Assembly (NCBI GenBank): GCA_002240395.1
Contig: CP016836.1
Location: 3,801,166 to 3,865,165, forward strand
DNA from: Xanthomonas citri pv. mangiferaeindicae
Lineage (GTDB): Bacteria > Pseudomonadota > Gammaproteobacteria > Xanthomonadales > Xanthomonadaceae
Direction: 5' to 3'
DNA length: 64,000 nt
Below the pieces are notes generated by a model. That model saw only the letters and a program-made list of their open reading frames with translations, had not been told where the DNA came from and ran no database searches. Within the stretch, counting starts at the first letter, position 1; each line of letters opens with the position of its first letter. Made by a program: the position numbers and the translations under genes. Shown piece by piece: positions 17,086 to 26,162 of the stretch.

Positions 17086-18768
17086 ATGCACGACACGCCC
17101 AGCCACGTCACCGGCCCCACCGATATGCCTCTGCTCGAGGAAACCGTCGGCGCGATGCTCGCGCGCGTCGCGGCCCGTCACCCCGATCGCGAGGCGCTGG
17201 TCGCTCCGTCGCAATCGGTGCGGCTGAACTACCGCGCGTTCGATGCCGCGGTCACACGGCTGGCCGCCGGCCTGCTCGCGCTGGGGCTCGAACCGGGCGA
17301 TCGCATCGGCATCTGGTCGCTCAACCGCGCCGAATGGGTGCTGATGCAGTTCGCGTCCGCGCGCGCCGGCTTGGTGTTGGTCAACATCAATCCCGCCTAT
17401 CGCACCCACGAGCTCGAGTACGCACTGACCCGCGTCGGCTGTCGAGCGCTGGTGCTGTCGCGGGCCTTCAAGACCTCCGACTACGTCGGCCTGCTGCGCG
17501 AACTGGCGCCCGAGCTCGACAGCGCCGCGCCCGGCGCGCTGCAGGCCGCCCGCTTGCCCGAACTGCGCCATGTGCTGGTGCTGGGCGATGGCGACGAGGT
17601 GCCTGGCACGCTGCGCTTCGATGCGGTGGCGGCCTGCGACGACAGCGATGCGCACGCGCGGCTGGCGGCATTGCAGGACCGCCTGGCGCCGGACGATGCG
17701 ATCAACATCCAGTTCACTTCCGGCACCACCGGCGCGCCGAAGGGCGCGACACTGAGCCACCGCAACATCGTCAACAACGGCTGGTTCGTCGGCGAGGCGA
17801 TGCGCCTGACCGAGACCGACCGGCTGTGCATCCCGGTGCCGTTCTACCACTGCTTCGGCATGGTGCTGGGCAACCTGGCCTGCGTGACCCACGGGGCGTG
17901 CATGGTGGTCCCCGGCGAAGGCTTCGATCCGCTGACGACGCTGCAGACGGTCGAGCGCGAACGCTGCACTGGCCTGCACGGCGTGCCGACGATGTTCATC
18001 GCCGAACTCGACCATCCACGTTTCGGCGAGTTCGACCTGTCGTCGCTGCGCACCGGCATCATGGCCGGCTCGCCGTGCCCGGTCGAGGTCATGAAGAAGG
18101 TCGTCGAGCGCATGCACATGACCGAGGTCACGATCGCCTACGGCATGACCGAAACCAGCCCGGTGAGCTTCCAGACCACGCCCGATGACCCGCTCGACCG
18201 GCGCGTCGACTCGGTCGGACGGGTGCACCCGCACGTGGAAGTGCGCATCGTCGACAAGGACGGCGCAGTGGTGCCACGCGGCGAGACCGGCGAACTCCAG
18301 ACCCGCGGCTACTCGGTCATGCGCGGCTACTGGGGCGAACCAGCGCGTACCGCGGAGGTGCTCGATGCCGACGGCTGGATGCACACCGGCGATCTGGCCA
18401 CGCTCGACGCCGAGGGCTACTGCCGGATCGTCGGCCGGCTCAAGGACATGCTCATCCGCGGCGGCGAGAACATCTACCCGCGCGAGATCGAGGAATTCCT
18501 GCACACCCACCCTGCCGTTGCCGACGTGCAGGTATTCGGCGTGCCCGACGCACGCTTCGGCGAGGAAGTCTGCGCCTGGATCCGCCTGGCCGACGGCGCC
18601 ACCTGCACCGCCGACGAGATCCGCGCGTTCTGCCGCGGCCGCATCGCGCACTACAAGATTCCGCGCTACATCGACTTCGTCGACGGCTTCCCGATGACGA
18701 TCACCGGCAAGGTGCAGAAGTACCGGATGCGCGAAATCGCCGCACGCCAGCACACCGCGTCGAACTGA
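17086..18768 (+). CDS. Fatty-acyl-CoA synthetase / AMP-binding ligase
   Basis: The 560-residue enzyme of the ANL superfamily activates a carboxylic acid as acyl-adenylate and then forms the CoA thioester. Motifs in order are the P-loop FTSGTTGAPKGATLSH (about 215-230), YGMTETSP, HTGDLA, GRLKDMLIRGGENIYPREIEEFL, and the catalytic lysine in TGKVQKYRMRE at the C-terminus. It resembles medium/long-chain acyl-CoA synthetases (FadD/AcsA-like), but the chain length cannot be read from sequence. The ATG at 17086 (MHDTPSH) is chosen over an in-frame start 20 codons earlier. It is convergent with proA. Confidence 0.9.
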   Translation: MHDTPSHVTGPTDMPLLEETVGAMLARVAARHPDREALVAPSQSVRLNYRAFDAAVTRLAAGLLALGLEPGDRIGIWSLNRAEWVLMQFASARAGLVLVNINPAYRTHELEYALTRVGCRALVLSRAFKTSDYVGLLRELAPELDSAAPGALQAARLPELRHVLVLGDGDEVPGTLRFDAVAACDDSDAHARLAALQDRLAPDDAINIQFTSGTTGAPKGATLSHRNIVNNGWFVGEAMRLTETDRLCIPVPFYHCFGMVLGNLACVTHGACMVVPGEGFDPLTTLQTVERERCTGLHGVPTMFIAELDHPRFGEFDLSSLRTGIMAGSPCPVEVMKKVVERMHMTEVTIAYGMTETSPVSFQTTPDDPLDRRVDSVGRVHPHVEVRIVDKDGAVVPRGETGELQTRGYSVMRGYWGEPARTAEVLDADGWMHTGDLATLDAEGYCRIVGRLKDMLIRGGENIYPREIEEFLHTHPAVADVQVFGVPDARFGEEVCAWIRLADGATCTADEIRAFCRGRIAHYKIPRYIDFVDGFPMTITGKVQKYRMREIAARQHTASN

Positions 18769-18803
18769 ATCCGCGCCCGCGTATCGGCGCGGCGCGTCGT
18801 CCG

Positions 18804-20054
18804 CTACGGGTGCCGCACCTGCCCGGCGCCCTGCACGACAAAGCGCTCGATGGTCAGCGCCTCCAGGCCCATCGGGCCGTAGGCATGCAGGCGCGTGGTC
18901 GAGATGCCGATCTCCGCGCCCAGGCCCAGCTCGCCACCGTCGCTGAAGCGCGAGGACGCATTGACCATCACCACCGCGGCGCGCAGCGCGGCGACGAAGC
19001 GCGCGGCATTCGCATCATCGCGCGTGGCGATGACCTCGGTGTGGTCCGAACCGAAGCGCTGGATATGCGCGATGGCGTCGTCGAGCGAATCGATCACGCG
19101 CGCGGCGATGATCAGGTCGAGGAACTCGGCGGCATAGTCGTCCTCGCTCGCCTCCGCGACATCGCCGGCCAGGGCACGGACGCGCGCATCGCCACGGACT
19201 TCGACGCCGGCCGCCCGCAATGCCTGCACCGCGCGCGGCACGAACGTCGCAGCGATGTCGGCGTGCACCAGCACTGTCTCGAGCGCATTGCAGGCGCTGG
19301 GGCGGCTGGTCTTGCCGTCGATCAGCAGCCGCAACGCGACCTCGGGATCGGCGCTGGCATCGACGAACAGATGGCACACGCCTTTGTAGTGCTTGATCAC
19401 CGGCACCCGCGCGTGCTCGGCGACGAAGCGGATCAGCCCCTCGCCGCCGCGCGGGATGGCCAGATCGACGACATCCACGAGTTGCAACAGCGCGAGCATC
19501 GTCTCGCGCCGCAGATCGGTCACCAGGGTCAACGCATCTGGACCGACGCCATGCGCGGCGATCGCCTCGCGCAGTGCCGTGGCAATGGCCGTATTGGAGT
19601 GGATGGCCTCGCTGCCACCGCGCAGGATCACGCCGTTACCGGCCTTGATGCACAGCGCTGCGGCATCGGCGGTCACGTTCGGGCGCGCCTCGTAGATCAT
19701 CGCGATCACGCCCAGCGGCACGCGCACCTTGCGCACGTGCAACCCATTGGGGCGGACGTCGTCGCGGGTCACCTGCCCGACCGGATCGGGCAGCGCGGCG
19801 ACTTCGCGGACTGCGGCCGACACGCCGGCCAACCGCGCCGCGTCCAGGCGCAGACGATCGAGCAGCGCGCCGGTGGTGCCACGCGCCTGGGCGGCGGCGA
19901 CGTCCCGTGCGTTGGCGGCGAGGATCGCCTCGGCGTGCGCGTCCAGCGCATCGGCCATCGCGCGCAGCAGCGCATCGCGCGCGGCGGTGCGCAGGCCCGC
20001 CAGTGTGCGCGCGGCCTCACGGCATGCCAGGGCCTGTTCGCGGAGAGTCTGCAT
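18804..20054 (-). CDS. proA: Gamma-glutamyl phosphate reductase ProA
   Basis: The 416-residue enzyme reduces glutamyl 5-phosphate to the semialdehyde in proline synthesis. The active-site cysteine is in SRPSACNALETVL. Other conserved blocks are PLGVIAMIYEARPNVTADAAALCIKAGN, RGGSEAIHSN, HYKGVCHLFVD and SSRFSDGGELGLGAEIGISTTRLHAYGPMGL. MQTLREQ at 20054 is the natural start. Unusually, two membrane-protein genes lie between proB and proA. Confidence 0.97.
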   Translation of the reverse strand: MQTLREQALACREAARTLAGLRTAARDALLRAMADALDAHAEAILAANARDVAAAQARGTTGALLDRLRLDAARLAGVSAAVREVAALPDPVGQVTRDDVRPNGLHVRKVRVPLGVIAMIYEARPNVTADAAALCIKAGNGVILRGGSEAIHSNTAIATALREAIAAHGVGPDALTLVTDLRRETMLALLQLVDVVDLAIPRGGEGLIRFVAEHARVPVIKHYKGVCHLFVDASADPEVALRLLIDGKTSRPSACNALETVLVHADIAATFVPRAVQALRAAGVEVRGDARVRALAGDVAEASEDDYAAEFLDLIIAARVIDSLDDAIAHIQRFGSDHTEVIATRDDANAARFVAALRAAVVMVNASSRFSDGGELGLGAEIGISTTRLHAYGPMGLEALTIERFVVQGAGQVRHP

Positions 20055-20127
20055 ACCGGCTCCTGTGCCGAGGAAACAAGGCGTCACCGTAGCACCGCGA
20101 CGCCGTGCCTGGGACCTGCGCCTTTGC

Positions 20128-20946
20128 CTATTCCAGCGTCGGCAAGGCGATCCGCGTCGGTTGCGCGGGCAGATACAGCAGCTCGAGCGTCCGTGCGGTC
20201 TCCACGCGCGCCAGCCGCAGCGGCGCGATCGCACGCTCGGCAACCACCGTGTGGCTGACGCCGGCTTGGTCGACGAAGCGCAGGCGCAGGGCGATCACCG
20301 GCGCGTCGTTGATCACCGTACCGGTGTGCTCGGCCGACAGCACCTCGGCCACCGCAGGCACGCCGCCATAGCGCAGCTCGGCCGGCACGGCCAGCGCATG
20401 GCGCCGCAGCGTCCGGCCCATGAATGCCAGCACCGCCACCAGCAACAGCACCGCGATCGCCAGCCCGAACTCGGCCTGGCCATGACCGAACATCTCCGAC
20501 CACTCGCCGCCGGCCTGGTAATGGCGCAGCCGCAGGCGCCAGGCGCACAGCGCGCCGATGCCCAGCGGCAGCAGCGGCAAGGCCCATACCCAGAGGGTTG
20601 GGCGCGAACGCGCGCCCTCGATCACCAGGGGCGGCGCGCGACGCGGATCCGGTGCCAGCCGCACCGCCAGACGTCCACCGGGTATGAACCGGCGCAGCTG
20701 CGACCGGGTGTCGACCAGCGTCACCGCGTCCTGGATCCGATGCCCGCCCAGATTGTCGAACGCCAAGGTCACCGTGGTCGCCGGGCCCGGCCCTGCGGTC
20801 GCCGACACCACCTCGGCCTCACGGCGGACGCCCGCGGTGGCGATCCGGCGCACGCGCCACCATTGCCGCAGCGGCCACACCGCGGCCCATGCCGCCGCCA
20901 GCGTCGTCAGCGCCATCGCCAGAAGCACCAGGATCAGTTCGATCAT
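20128..20946 (-). CDS. Membrane protein with two beta-rich repeats (DUF3592-like)
   Basis: The 272-residue protein has a transmembrane helix at residues about 3-25 and two more near 117-135 and 160-177. Similar soluble parts follow the first and third: AEVVSATAGPG...LVDTRSQLRRF...RLAPDPR and AEVLSAEHTGT...VDQAGVSHTVV...YLPAQPT. This pattern recalls DUF3592 proteins, but I cannot confirm it by search. Its start overlaps the stop of the upstream propeller-type gene by four bases. Sitting between proB and proA, it may be only a co-transcribed passenger. Confidence 0.75.
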   Translation of the reverse strand: MIELILVLLAMALTTLAAAWAAVWPLRQWWRVRRIATAGVRREAEVVSATAGPGPATTVTLAFDNLGGHRIQDAVTLVDTRSQLRRFIPGGRLAVRLAPDPRRAPPLVIEGARSRPTLWVWALPLLPLGIGALCAWRLRLRHYQAGGEWSEMFGHGQAEFGLAIAVLLLVAVLAFMGRTLRRHALAVPAELRYGGVPAVAEVLSAEHTGTVINDAPVIALRLRFVDQAGVSHTVVAERAIAPLRLARVETARTLELLYLPAQPTRIALPTLE

Positions 20947-22418
20947 CGGCGTGTCTCCGTCGCCAACGGCTGCGTGTCGCGTGTCCGCGCCAGATAGCGC
21001 CAGCCGGTGCCGCGACCGAGGTCCACCCGCAGCAGCACGTCCGAACGCGCGTCGTCGCTGCGCCCCGCGGCCAGCAGGGCGCCGTCGCGCGCACGCCAGA
21101 TCGCATCGACCCGGTCCACGCCCAGCGCCAGCGTCCAGCGCACAAGACCGTCCTCGCCGACCGCACTGAGCAGTTGCGGTGCACCGCGCGCCGCGTCGGT
21201 GGCGTGCAGCACCAGGCGATCACGCGCATCGCCGACCGTCCACAGCGCCTCGTCGGCCGTGAGCCAGGCCCGCTGCAACAACGGACGCATCGCGTTGATG
21301 TAGGCATTGCGCGTACCGCGCGCCTGCCCCGCACGCGCATCGGCTTGCTGCCGTTGCTCGCGATAGGCCGCCATCGCGCGCATGTACTCCGCCTGCTCGG
21401 CATGGAAGCGGCGCAGCGCGGCCGGCAACTGCGCACGGTAGCGCGCCCGTGCCTGCCGATAGGCAGCCTCGCTGGGGAAATCGGACGGCTCGCGCCCGAA
21501 ATGCGGCATGCGCGGCGATTCGGGCATCGGCACGTCGTCCTCCGGGCCGGCCTGCGAGAACACCGTGTCGATGTCCAACGGCGGGTGCGCCGGGTCGCGC
21601 AGGAATACGCCACGGATGAACACCGCCTCGCCCACTGGCGCAAAGCGGTTGCGCTCGGGCGATCGCCAATCCAGCCGCCCACGCAGCAACTGGCGGCGCG
21701 CATCGAGCATGTCGTCGCCGCTACGCTCGCGGCCGGCGGCCAGCGCCTGGGCCTCCGCCGGTGCCGCCAGCAACGTCCAAAGGCCCTCGGCGTCGACCGC
21801 CGCCGAGGCCGCCGCCAGCGTCGGCGCGGCCATCTCCGGGTTGGTCTCGTCGAACAGCGTTACCGGATCGATGTCGTCTGCGGCCGTCGTCGCCAGCGTG
21901 TCGCCGTCGATGCGCCAGGCGCGGCCCTGCGCGTCGACGATCGCCAGCCGTCCGGCCTGTGCGTCGTAGCGCGCCCGTTCCACCGGTGCGGCCAGGGGGC
22001 CGTCCGGCTTTTCACGGTGGCCATCGGCACGGCCGAAGGCATAGACCGCATTGCGCCAAGCAAACAGGTGATGCTGCGATGCGCCCAGCAGCACGCCGCG
22101 GCCCCAGTCGCGGCCTTGTGCATCCTCGGCGTCCAGACGCCGGCTCCACAGCAGCCGGCCGTCGCGCATGTCGACCACTTGCGCGTACTGGCGCGAGCGG
22201 CTGCGCACGATGCCCTTCTCGACTGCGTGCGCACGGGTGTCCTCGAGCACGAACGCCATCTGCGGCGCATCGGCATCGTCGAGCAGCAGCGGGCCGGACT
22301 GGATCCGGCTGTCGGCATGGCGCGACAGCATCCAGGCGATCAGCAGCGGGATGCCGGCGACCATCCCAAGCCCGATGCCCACCGCCAGCACGGACTTGCG
22401 CAGTTGGGCGCCGGTCAT
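20943..22418 (-). CDS. Membrane-anchored beta-propeller-like protein (PA2928 family type)
   Basis: The 491-residue protein has one N-terminal transmembrane helix (about 8-30) and a large exported region. That region has repeated W/G-rich strands such as VVDMRDGRLLWSRRLDAED, GVLLGASQHHLFAWRNAVYAFG and RLAIVDAQGRAWRIDGD, resembling PQQ/WD-type blades. A coiled-coil-like charged stretch, about residues 305-370, interrupts it. I associate this architecture with the PA2928 family; function is unknown. It overlaps proB by four bases upstream and the next membrane gene by four bases downstream. Confidence 0.75.
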   Translation of the reverse strand: MTGAQLRKSVLAVGIGLGMVAGIPLLIAWMLSRHADSRIQSGPLLLDDADAPQMAFVLEDTRAHAVEKGIVRSRSRQYAQVVDMRDGRLLWSRRLDAEDAQGRDWGRGVLLGASQHHLFAWRNAVYAFGRADGHREKPDGPLAAPVERARYDAQAGRLAIVDAQGRAWRIDGDTLATTAADDIDPVTLFDETNPEMAAPTLAAASAAVDAEGLWTLLAAPAEAQALAAGRERSGDDMLDARRQLLRGRLDWRSPERNRFAPVGEAVFIRGVFLRDPAHPPLDIDTVFSQAGPEDDVPMPESPRMPHFGREPSDFPSEAAYRQARARYRAQLPAALRRFHAEQAEYMRAMAAYREQRQQADARAGQARGTRNAYINAMRPLLQRAWLTADEALWTVGDARDRLVLHATDAARGAPQLLSAVGEDGLVRWTLALGVDRVDAIWRARDGALLAAGRSDDARSDVLLRVDLGRGTGWRYLARTRDTQPLATETRR

Positions 22419-23563
22419 GTCAGCACAAGATCGTCGCGGTGGACGATATTGCCGCCGTAGCTGTAGCCGAGCACCGACTCGATGTCACGCGTGTGCCGGC
22501 GCAACAGACGGCGGATGTCGTCGGCCGAGTACTGGCTCACGCCGCGCGCGACCGCGTCCTGACCATCGCCATCGCGCCGCACGATCTCGACCAGGTCGCC
22601 GCGACGGAACGCCCCCTCGACCGCGACCACGCCGCCGGGCAGCAGCGACGCGCCCTTCTCCACCAGCGCATGGGCGGCGCCGGCATCGACGACCAGCGCC
22701 CCCGGCTCGGCCGGCGCGTTGCGCAGCCAGTGCTTGCGCGCCGCCAGCCGGGTGCGCAGCGCATGGATGCGTGTCCCGGTCAGCCGGTCATGGGCCAGCG
22801 CCTCGAGCACATCGGCGCGACGGCCATTGAACAGCACGGTCGCGATGCCGGCCGAGGCCGCGCGCTGGGCGGCTTCGAGCTTGGTGCGCATGCCGCCGGT
22901 ACCGACGCTGCTGCCCGCGCCGCCGGCCACCGCGAGCAGCGAGCCGCTCATCTGCGCGACCACCGGCATCGGCCGCGCATAGGGCTCGACCCGCGGATCG
23001 GCGTCATAGAGGCCATCGATATCAGTGGCGATGAACAACACCTCGGCGTCGACCAGCGCGGCGACGATCGCGGCGAGGTTGTCGTTGTCGCCGAGCTTGA
23101 GTTCGTCGACCGACACCGTGTCGTTTTCGTTGACCACCGGCAGCGCACGATGGCGCAGCAGCGCCTGCAACGTGGCGCGCGCATTGAGATACCGGCGGCG
23201 GTTGCGCAGGTCGTCGTGGGTCAGCAGCACCTGCGCGACGGGCCGTTCGAAGAAGCCCTGCCAGAAGCCGGTCAGCCGGGCCTGGCCGAGCGCGGCCAGC
23301 GCCTGGCGCTCGGCCATCGGCGCGCCCGCCTCGCCGCCGGCCTGCAGGATCGCGCGACCGGCAGCCACCGCTCCCGACGAGACCAGCACGACCTCGCGCC
23401 CGGCCGCATGCGCGGCGCGCACGAAACCGGCGAGCGCAGCGGCGTACTGCGGCGACAGCCCGCCACCATCGGCGGCCAGCAGACTGCTGCCGACCTTGAG
23501 CACTGCGCGCCGCCACGGTGGCAGCGACTGCTCGGGAAACGCTTGCGTGTCGGAGGCGGTCAT
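22415..23563 (-). CDS. proB: Glutamate 5-kinase ProB
   Basis: The 382-residue kinase phosphorylates glutamate in the first step of proline synthesis. The amino-acid kinase domain shows VLKVGSSLL at the N-terminus, LVSSGAVAAGR, VVNENDTVSVDELKLGDND and VGTGGMRTKLEAA. A C-terminal PUA domain (about 285-382) carries GALVVDAGAAHALVEKGASLLPGGV, the arrangement of the regulated, proline-sensitive ProB. MTASDTQ at 23563 is taken as the start; the frame is open upstream into the YCII gene. Its stop overlaps the following membrane gene. Confidence 0.96.
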   Translation of the reverse strand: MTASDTQAFPEQSLPPWRRAVLKVGSSLLAADGGGLSPQYAAALAGFVRAAHAAGREVVLVSSGAVAAGRAILQAGGEAGAPMAERQALAALGQARLTGFWQGFFERPVAQVLLTHDDLRNRRRYLNARATLQALLRHRALPVVNENDTVSVDELKLGDNDNLAAIVAALVDAEVLFIATDIDGLYDADPRVEPYARPMPVVAQMSGSLLAVAGGAGSSVGTGGMRTKLEAAQRAASAGIATVLFNGRRADVLEALAHDRLTGTRIHALRTRLAARKHWLRNAPAEPGALVVDAGAAHALVEKGASLLPGGVVAVEGAFRRGDLVEIVRRDGDGQDAVARGVSQYSADDIRRLLRRHTRDIESVLGYSYGGNIVHRDDLVLT

Positions 23564-23573
23564 CGGCCGGAGT

Positions 23574-23840
23574 TCAGCGGGTATGCCACTCGTGGACGAT
23601 GAGATTGCTGGTCTGCTGCAGCGCCAGCGGATCGGCCGCGACGATCGCGCGCGCCGCCTCCAGCGAGGCGACATTGCGCAACAGATACGCACCGCCACTG
23701 CCGTCGCCGAAACCGCCCGTCATCTCGAGCATCCCGCGCGCGCGCAGATCATCGAGGAAGGCCTTGTGCGGTTCGATGACCGCCTCGTCGAAGTCCGGCC
23801 GCCGCATGGCCAACACCAGGTAACGCGTGACCGTGCTCAT
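23574..23840 (-). CDS. YCII-family protein
   Basis: The 88-residue protein has the YCII ferredoxin-like fold pattern: MSTVTRYLVLAMRRPDF, the conserved His in EPHKAFLDDL, GGFGDGSGGAYLL and AADPLALQQ near the C-terminus. Family members are poorly characterised; some act in muconolactone-type reactions or as small-molecule enzymes. The start overlaps the argH stop by four bases and proB begins ten bases after its stop, so it links the arginine and proline genes. Confidence 0.85.
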   Translation of the reverse strand: MSTVTRYLVLAMRRPDFDEAVIEPHKAFLDDLRARGMLEMTGGFGDGSGGAYLLRNVASLEAARAIVAADPLALQQTSNLIVHEWHTR

Positions 23841-25132
23841 GCCAGCGCCTCCCAGCGCGCACGCAAAGAAGCCAGTCGCAGGTCGGCCGCCCCGCCCGGC
23901 GAGGTCCGCGCGGCCAGGCTGCCCTCGGGCGTGCGGCCCTGACCGGCGGTGTCGGCGCTGGCCGCGGCCGCCTGGTAGGCCTCGCGGAACGGCACGCCGG
24001 CGATCGCCGCCTCGACCGCGACATCGGTCGCGTACATGCCCGAATCGACCGCCGCACGCAGCCGGTCCTCGCGCCATTCCAGGTTCGCCAGCAAGGCCGG
24101 CAGCAGTTCGAGGGCGGCCAGACCGCGACCGAAGCCGTGGACGATCGCGCCCTTGGAGCTCTGCAGGTCGCGGTGATAGCCCGACGGCAACGACAGCAAC
24201 TGCTCGATCTCGGTGCGCGCGGCCGCGACGCTGGCGTGCGTGGCGCGCATCAGCTCGACCACATCGGGATTGCGCTTGTTGGGCATGATCGAACTGCCGG
24301 TGGTGTACTGCGCCGGCAACGCGACAAAGCCGTACTCGGCACTGGTGAACTGCGACAGATCCCAGGCCAGGCGACGCAGGTCGAGCGTGGCGCTGCCCAG
24401 TGCTTCGAGCGCGGCGAGTTCGAACTTGCCGCGCGAGAGCTGCGCATAGACCGGCGAGACCTGCAGCCGCGCGAACCCCAGGGCAGCGGTCGTGTGGTCG
24501 CGGTCGAGCGCCAGGTTGACGCCGTAACCTGCCGCGGTGCCCAGCGGATTGCAGTCGATCAGCGCCAGTGTGTCGGCCGCGCGCACCGCGTCATCGATGA
24601 AGGCTTCCGCCCAGCCCGACCACCACATGCCGCCCGAAGACAGCACCGCGCGCTGGATGTGGGTATAGCCGGGAATCGGCAGGTCGCGCTCGGCCTCGGC
24701 GCGATCCAGCGCGATCTTGGCGATCTCGCGCGACAGCGCGGCCAGACGCGCCAGCTTCTCCTTGAGCCACAGACGCGTGGCGACCAGCACCTGGTCGTTG
24801 CGGCTGCGGCCGGTGTGGATGCGCCGGCCGGCATCGCCCAGGCGCTCGGTCAGGCGCGCCTCGATCGCCGAATGGCCATCCTCGAAGCGGTCGTCGAGCA
24901 CGAACGCGCCGTTTTGGAAGTCCTCGGCCAGCGTTGCCAGCTCACGCTCCAGGCCGGCGAGTTCGTCAGACGACAGGATGCCCACACGCTGCAGCCCTTG
25001 CGCATGCGCGGCACTGGCGGCGATGTCGTGCAGGAAGAACGCACGGTCGAGGATCACGTCGTCGCCGGCCAGGAACGCCTGGATCTGGGTGTCGACGGCG
25101 ACGCCGGGCTTCTGCCAGAGGAGATTGCTCAT
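23837..25132 (-). CDS. argH: Argininosuccinate lyase ArgH
   Basis: The 431-residue enzyme of the fumarase/aspartase superfamily cleaves argininosuccinate to arginine and fumarate, the last step of the pathway. Family signatures are HTGRSRNDQV, PGYTHIQRAV and the catalytic loop GSSIMPNKRNPD. It is slightly shorter than many ArgH proteins (about 460) but has all the core blocks. The C-terminus after residue 395 is Gly/Ala-rich and may be variable. It is fifth or sixth in the leftward arg operon. Confidence 0.96.
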   Translation of the reverse strand: MSNLLWQKPGVAVDTQIQAFLAGDDVILDRAFFLHDIAASAAHAQGLQRVGILSSDELAGLERELATLAEDFQNGAFVLDDRFEDGHSAIEARLTERLGDAGRRIHTGRSRNDQVLVATRLWLKEKLARLAALSREIAKIALDRAEAERDLPIPGYTHIQRAVLSSGGMWWSGWAEAFIDDAVRAADTLALIDCNPLGTAAGYGVNLALDRDHTTAALGFARLQVSPVYAQLSRGKFELAALEALGSATLDLRRLAWDLSQFTSAEYGFVALPAQYTTGSSIMPNKRNPDVVELMRATHASVAAARTEIEQLLSLPSGYHRDLQSSKGAIVHGFGRGLAALELLPALLANLEWREDRLRAAVDSGMYATDVAVEAAIAGVPFREAYQAAAASADTAGQGRTPEGSLAARTSPGGAADLRLASLRARWEALA

Positions 25133-25204
25133 CGAAATGCGTCTCGAAATGGGCTTGTGTTCAATCCCGCGCAGCGCGGTGCGGGCGCTTGCGAGGGGCT
25201 CGCA

Positions 25205-26152
25205 TCACTGGATCGACGTCAGCTCGTCGAAGCCCAGCGCGTGGTTGAGGTTCTGCATGGCTTGTGTCGCCGCGCCCTTGAGCAGATTGTCGAGCGTGGC
25301 GACCACGACGACGCGGCCGTTGCCCTGGGCCATCACAAAGCCGCCGACCTGGGCACCGTGCTGGCCGGCGATGCGGCTCACCCAGGGCGCCTCGTCGACC
25401 ACCTCGACCAGCGGTTCGTCGGCATAGCGGGCCTCGTAACGCGCCTTGACCGCATCGCGCGACATGGGTGCGCGCAGCCACAGGTTCACGGTCATCGTGA
25501 TCCCGCGGAAATGCGGCGCCACGTGCGGCATGAACTCGACCGGCACGCCGAGCCGGGCCGAGACCTCGCGCTCGTGCACATGGCCGGTCAGCGCATAGGG
25601 CATCAGGTTGTCGGCCAGCAGCGCGACATTGTTCTTGTCCGACGGCGTGGTACCTGCGCCCGAGTAACCGGACACACCGAAGCACTGCGGCGGGCCGGCG
25701 AGCTGGTCGAGCAGCGGCGCGATGGCCAACTGCATCGCGGTGGCATAGCAGCCGGGATTGCTGATGCGACGCTGACCGATGTAGGTGTCGCGGGTCAGCT
25801 CCGGCAGGCCGTAGTACCAGGCCGGATCGAAGCGGTAATCGGCCGACAGGTCGACGATCACCGTCTCGGCCCGGGCGGCGTCGAGTGCAGCGACGAACGG
25901 TGCAGCCTTGCCGTTGGGCAGCGCCAGGATCACCGCGTCGGCGCCCTTGGCCGTCACGGCGTCGGCATCGAGATTCTCGAAGCGCAACGCGCCCTGCCAG
26001 GCCGCGTTGTGGTCGGCCACGCGCTGGCCGTCGAGCTCGCGCGAGGACACGAACAGCAGTTCGAGGCCCGGATGCGCGGCGACGAGGCGGATCAGTTCGC
26101 TGCCGGTGTGACCACGCGCGCCGACGATGCCAATGGTCTTCTTGTCCGTCAT
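25205..26152 (-). CDS. argC: N-acetyl-gamma-glutamyl-phosphate reductase ArgC
   Basis: The 315-residue NADPH-dependent reductase makes N-acetylglutamate semialdehyde. The dinucleotide-binding start is IGIVGARGHTGSELIRL, and the active-site cysteine is in RISNPGCYATAMQLA. GYSGAG and the late VVVVATLDNLLKGAATQA block are typical. It lies ten bases after the kinase/synthase gene. Confidence 0.97.
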   Translation of the reverse strand: MTDKKTIGIVGARGHTGSELIRLVAAHPGLELLFVSSRELDGQRVADHNAAWQGALRFENLDADAVTAKGADAVILALPNGKAAPFVAALDAARAETVIVDLSADYRFDPAWYYGLPELTRDTYIGQRRISNPGCYATAMQLAIAPLLDQLAGPPQCFGVSGYSGAGTTPSDKNNVALLADNLMPYALTGHVHEREVSARLGVPVEFMPHVAPHFRGITMTVNLWLRAPMSRDAVKARYEARYADEPLVEVVDEAPWVSRIAGQHGAQVGGFVMAQGNGRVVVVATLDNLLKGAATQAMQNLNHALGFDELTSIQ

Positions 26153-26162
26153 GTCGCTGTCC

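Noticed and set aside
17062..18753. A 563-residue minus-strand ORF opposite the acyl-CoA synthetase
   Set aside because: Composition is typical of a complement of a GC-rich gene, while the plus strand has full AMP-binding motifs.
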